DNA from: Streptomyces bikiniensis
GTDB taxonomy: Bacteria > Actinomycetota > Actinomycetes > Streptomycetales > Streptomycetaceae
Direction of reading: 5' to 3'
NCBI GenBank assembly: GCA_000716465.1
Contig: JNWL01000057.1
Span: forward strand, 1 to 36,044
Length of the DNA: 36,044 bases
Shown here: in pieces, positions 33,607 through 36,044 of the stretch
How the letters are laid out: every line of letters starts with the position of its first letter
Position numbering within the stretch: position 1 is the stretch's first letter
Notes under the pieces: generated by a model
The model's input: only the letters and a program-made list of their open reading frames with translations
Databases searched by the model: none
Told to the model about the DNA's origin: nothing
Program-made: the position numbers and the translations under genes

Positions 33607-33754
33607 CGGTTCCTCCGGGTCCGTTCGGTCCCTCCGGTTCCCTCGGGTCGATCCGGTCCGCTCGGTCCGCTCGGTCCGTACGGTCCCTCCGGGTCCGTTC
33701 GGTCCCTCCGGTTCCCTCGGGTCGATCCGGTCCGCTCGGTCCGCTCGGTCCGTA
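33607..33754. repeat. 74-bp tandem duplication (minisatellite)
   Basis: Units 33607-33680 and 33681-33754 are identical except for one base (T 33611 against C 33685). Each unit is itself built from CGGTCC-centred submotifs such as CTCGGTCCG repeated at 9-bp spacing. It fills the gap between the AraC gene and the signal-peptidase leader ORF. Such high identity points to a recent copy event. Confidence 0.95.
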
Positions 33755-33776
33755 CGGTGACGGCCGCCGCCCGGCC

Positions 33777-33782
33777 TACCGT
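33777..33782 (+). promoter_or_regulatory. Leaderless -10 box before the 19-codon ORF
   Basis: TACCGT followed by exactly 6 nt and ATG 33789. It begins 22 bp after the 74-bp duplication, so its -35 region (about 33754-33759) lies at the very edge of the repeat. Confidence 0.5.
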
Positions 33783-33788
33783 CCCGCC

Positions 33789-33848
33789 ATGACCGAAACC
33801 GACCGGTCCGGCGGCGTGCGGCCCCCGGACCCCACCCGACGCCGATGA
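33789..33848 (+). CDS. Putative 19-residue leaderless ORF coupled to signal peptidase
   Basis: The frame encodes MTETDRSGGVRPPDPTRRR and stop. The ATG is placed at the predicted transcription start of a TACCGT promoter, and its TGA overlaps the signal peptidase ATG (ATGA at 33845-33848). It could be a leader ORF needed to load ribosomes for the leaderless-start signal peptidase gene, which lacks its own Shine-Dalgarno site. Alternatively it is the true N-terminus of the peptidase separated by a one-base sequencing or natural frameshift. Confidence 0.5.
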   Translation: MTETDRSGGVRPPDPTRRR

Positions 33849-34453
33849 GCGCGCGCCGGGCGGCCGGCGCCGTCCTCGGGGCCGGAGTCCTGCTCTGCCT
33901 CCTCGCGGGCGTGGCCGTCACCGCCCTCGGCATCCGGGTCGACGGCACCAGCATGGCCCCCACCCTCCACCGGGGCGACCGCGTCCTCGCCGCCCCGGGC
34001 TCCGCCGGGGAGGCCCGCCGGTTCGACGTGGTGCTGCTGCGGGCCACGAACAAGGACACCCTCATGGTCAAGCGGGTGATCGGACTCCCCGGCGACCGGG
34101 TCGCGATCGTCTCCACGCCGGACGAGCCCTTCCAGGTACTGCTCCAGGAGGGCGGCAAGGGGCCCCTCCGCCGGGTGGCGGCGCCCCAATGGGCCGCGCA
34201 GGCCCACCGTACGGGCGCCTGCTGCACCCCGGAGGGCACCCGCTCGGCACGGGCCGAGCTGCGGACCGTCCCCGAGGGTTCGTTCTTCTATCTGGGCGAC
34301 AACCCCGACCTGTCGGACGACTCGCGGGCGTACGGCTGGGGCGAGATCGACCGGATCGAGGGGAGGGTCGGCGTGCGCGCCTACCCCGTCTCCACGTCCC
34401 CGGACATCGGCAACCGGCCCGTCCTGGAGGAGTACCGGGGGCCGAGCCCCTGA
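33845..34453 (+). CDS. Signal peptidase I (S26 family)
   Basis: A 202-residue type I signal peptidase. One N-terminal membrane helix (about 8-28) precedes the catalytic serine S36 in DGTSMAPTL. The general-base lysine is K76 in MVKRVIGLPGD, and the box E motif GDNPDLSDDSRAYG is near 150. It cleaves signal peptides of exported proteins at the outer face of the membrane. Streptomyces carry several such enzymes; this one stands alone rather than in the usual sip cluster. C126-C127 (GACCTPEG) is an adjacent cysteine pair of unknown role. It is convergent with the TetR gene, with 5 bp between the stops. Confidence 0.9.
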   Translation: MSARRAAGAVLGAGVLLCLLAGVAVTALGIRVDGTSMAPTLHRGDRVLAAPGSAGEARRFDVVLLRATNKDTLMVKRVIGLPGDRVAIVSTPDEPFQVLLQEGGKGPLRRVAAPQWAAQAHRTGACCTPEGTRSARAELRTVPEGSFFYLGDNPDLSDDSRAYGWGEIDRIEGRVGVRAYPVSTSPDIGNRPVLEEYRGPSP

Positions 34454-34458
34454 GGCGG

Positions 34459-35073
34459 CTACTCCGCCGGGCCCGGCGGAAGCTCCTCGCGGCCCGTGCT
34501 CAGGGCGACCCTGACCACCGTGTCCGCGATGCGCCGGGCCGACTCCTCGGGGGAGGCCGTGGCCTGCACGATGTGACTCGCGGTCAGCCGCACCGCCGCG
34601 TCCACGGCCAGCTCGCGCGCCACCTGATCGACGGCGGGCCAGGCCTCGGCGACGTACGCGTCGGCCATGGCCGTGGCCGTGGCGAACGCCGCCGCCGACC
34701 GGGTCGTCAGATAGGGGAGCAGTCCGTCCTCGCCGGTGCTCGTCAGCATGGCCCGGATCAGCGGGTTCCGGCCGGCCAGCGTGAGCGTGAAGCCGACGGC
34801 CGCCTCGACGGCCGCGCGCAGGTCGTCCCGGTGCGCGTCCAGGCCCGCCTGGATGCCGACCAGGCAGCGCTCCAGCTCGCGCTGGAAAAGGGCCTCGCCG
34901 ACCGCCTCCTTGGAGGGGAACTCCGAGTACAGGGTCTGCCGGCTGACACCGACCGCGCCGGCCAGGTGCGCCATGCGCAGCTTGTCGAAGCCGCGGTCCG
35001 CGACCGCCTCGTACGCCGCGTCGAGCAGGCGCTCGCGCAGCAGTGTCCGGACCGTCTCCCTGAACCGTGGCAT
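34459..35073 (-). CDS. TetR-family transcriptional regulator
   Basis: A 204-residue TetR repressor. The HTH is at about 15-58 (RLLDAAYEAVADRGFDKLRMAHLAGAVGVSRQTLYSEFPSKE, over three helices); the ligand-binding helical domain follows. ATG 35073 is preceded on its strand by TAGGCT and 6 nt, so the mRNA should be leaderless. It is divergent from a DUF6230 gene, a layout I recall from other Streptomyces, with a dyad between them that the protein may bind. Confidence 0.9.
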   Translation of the reverse strand: MPRFRETVRTLLRERLLDAAYEAVADRGFDKLRMAHLAGAVGVSRQTLYSEFPSKEAVGEALFQRELERCLVGIQAGLDAHRDDLRAAVEAAVGFTLTLAGRNPLIRAMLTSTGEDGLLPYLTTRSAAAFATATAMADAYVAEAWPAVDQVARELAVDAAVRLTASHIVQATASPEESARRIADTVVRVALSTGREELPPGPAE

Positions 35074-35079
35074 CGGCCA

Positions 35080-35085
35080 AGCCTA
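35080..35085 (-). promoter_or_regulatory. Leaderless -10 box of the TetR gene
   Basis: TAGGCT on the minus strand lies exactly 6 nt before the ATG at 35073. No Shine-Dalgarno sequence is present. Confidence 0.6.
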
Positions 35086-35120
35086 GTCCAGAGGAATTCT
35101 CCCCAGGATGGTCCGAAGTG

Positions 35121-35146
35121 TTGACACTCCATAAGAGAGTGTCCAA
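35121..35146. promoter_or_regulatory. TetR-type operator between divergent tetR and DUF6230 genes
   Basis: GACACTC (35123-35129) and GAGTGTC (35137-35143) are perfect 7-bp arms around CATAAGA. The left side overlaps TTGACA (35121-35126), a consensus -35 for the DUF6230 gene, with a poor -10 (AATTCT) 18 bp on. A dimer bound here would block that promoter. Confidence 0.65.
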
Positions 35147-35261
35147 TTCTCGAACATGCAGCCGCAAAGTGTCACCCGTCTCCGACCATCCGGCCGAGGA
35201 CGCACGGCTGTGTTCACATCCCCACCCGCGCGGCACGTGCGGGACGACGGTTGGAGAGCAC

Positions 35262-35942
35262 ATGCAGGAAGAGATCAGAGGGGTCACCCGCTGGCGCAGA
35301 TCGGCGTTCCTGGCCCTGCCGGCCACCGTGGCGATCGGCGCCATGGCCACGGCGATGGTCCAGGGCGCCCTCGCCGCGAACCTCTCGCTGACGAGCGTCC
35401 CCTTCACCCTCAGCTCCAAGACGGTGGCCGCGCCCCAGGGCATCGGCGCGGTCATGCACACCGTCGACGCGGGCGGGCCGAAGGGCGCCGCCGAGGTCGG
35501 CCTCGCCAAGGCGGGCCTGGACGGCATCTGCGTCCACGCCGTCCAGTCGGTCAACCTCCCGGTGATCGGCAGCCTCGGCACCTGGTCGCTCAACATCTCC
35601 TCGCCGGCCGCCGCGACCCCGCTCACCAGCGACCAGCTCGTCGCCGGTGCCGGGCTCCAGGCGAACAAGCTGGTCCTGGACGCCCAGGCGCTCAAGGCGT
35701 CGACGGCCACCCTGCACGCCTCCGACGGCAGCCCGAACGTCATCGGCGCGGCCGCCGACAGCGACGGGATCAAGAGCACCGGCATCACCGACGGCACTCC
35801 GGGCCAGTTCGGTCTGGACGCCACCGGCGGCCGGACGGACATCAAGAACCTCAACGCCGACGCCAACGCCGCCACGATCTCCGGCGCGATCACCCTGCCC
35901 GACCTGGCGATCGGCATCGCCCACGGCGACAAGGGCTGCTGA
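35262..35942 (+). CDS. DUF6230 family secreted/anchored protein
   Basis: A 226-residue Streptomyces DUF6230 protein. A basic RWRR sequence and a hydrophobic stretch (about 15-38, ending GALAAN) look like a signal peptide or N-terminal anchor. The rest is Ala/Thr/Ser-rich, beta-type, with no catalytic motif; it has a cysteine at about 87 and another as the last residue. Relatives are sometimes annotated as cholesterol esterase without support. The usual partner, a DUF6114 gene, would follow but is lost at the contig end. ATG 35262 follows GGAG (35253-35256). Control by the divergent TetR is likely. Confidence 0.85.
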   Translation: MQEEIRGVTRWRRSAFLALPATVAIGAMATAMVQGALAANLSLTSVPFTLSSKTVAAPQGIGAVMHTVDAGGPKGAAEVGLAKAGLDGICVHAVQSVNLPVIGSLGTWSLNISSPAAATPLTSDQLVAGAGLQANKLVLDAQALKASTATLHASDGSPNVIGAAADSDGIKSTGITDGTPGQFGLDATGGRTDIKNLNADANAATISGAITLPDLAIGIAHGDKGC

Positions 35943-35990
35943 GCCGTACGGCCCCGGCGCACCGCCGCCCCACCGGCCGGGCCCCACGCC

Positions 35991-36044
35991 CTGTCTCTTA
36001 TACACCTCTCCGAGCCCACGAGACTAAGGCGAATCTCGTATGCC
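35991..36044. other. Illumina Nextera adapter read-through (not genomic)
   Basis: From 35991 the sequence matches the Nextera transposase mosaic end CTGTCTCTTATACACATCT with one mismatch (C for A at 36006), followed by CCGAGCCCACGAGAC (36010-36024), an 8-base i7 index TAAGGCGA (36025-36032, the N701 index) and ATCTCGTATGCC (36033-36044), the start of the P7 adapter. One frame reads CLLYTSPSPRD, a well-known artefact peptide. Genomic sequence therefore ends at or just before 35990. Confidence 0.98.

Noticed and set aside
33607..33754. CRISPR-like repeat
   Set aside because: Only two directly adjacent 74-bp units with no spacers and no cas genes.
33776..36019. A 747-codon minus-strand frame at the right end
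   Set aside because: It begins inside adapter sequence and overlaps the signal peptidase, TetR and DUF6230 genes.

Overview
The window looks like one complete assembly contig from a Streptomyces chromosome. Supporting signs are very high GC, GTG/TTG starts, TAGGGT-type -10 boxes, many leaderless genes, Streptomyces-restricted families (DUF5999, DUF6230) and a Streptomyces-like 5S rRNA tail. It begins inside the 3' end of a 5S rRNA gene, where rRNA repeats usually break short-read assemblies. It ends in an Illumina Nextera read-through adapter with an i7 index (35991-36044), so the last 54 bases are not genomic.

Region 1 (1-14660) is a conserved actinobacterial core block. It holds a CDP-alcohol phosphatidyltransferase (probable cardiolipin synthase), a nucleotidyltransferase/phosphomannomutase-like fusion, DUF881-Sbp-DUF881 membrane genes with GTGA overlaps, a GarA-type FHA protein, an FtsR-like MerR, a bifunctional nuclease, a second MerR, DNA polymerase IV, a PRC-barrel protein (minus strand) and gcvP behind a tandem glycine riboswitch. 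The order resembles the mycobacterial pgsA2-DUF881-sbp-DUF881-gcvH-garA-ftsR-bfn-merR-gcvB block, but gcvH is missing and the sugar nucleotide gene and dinB are extra.

Region 2 (14660-24550) is more variable. It has DUF5999, a hypothetical protein, a glutamate-cysteine-ligase-like enzyme, a CPBP protease and a PhzF-like isomerase. Next come a doubly broken small membrane gene, a hypothetical protein, a MerR-HEAT regulator coupled to a HEAT-only protein and divergent from a VOC protein across a classical 19-bp-spacer MerR promoter, an eroded formylglycine-generating-enzyme-like gene, and a PadR regulator with a palindromic operator.

Region 3 (24550-35990) is dominated by regulator/transporter pairs. 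It has an orphan Clp N-domain protein, two EamA transporters (one with an operator over its -35 box, one preceded by an 11-codon leaderless leader ORF), a divergent PNPOx-like/MocR pair, a divergent EamA/LysR pair, an AraC regulator, a signal peptidase I coupled to a 19-codon leaderless ORF, and a divergent TetR/DUF6230 pair. Several short tandem repeats, including a near-perfect 74-bp duplication, lie between these genes. The best candidates for something little described are the MerR-HEAT/HEAT/VOC cassette, the nucleotidyltransferase fused to a catalytically degenerate phosphomannomutase domain, and the two tiny leaderless ORFs placed in front of membrane-protein genes. No IS element, prophage, CRISPR array or biosynthetic cluster was seen.
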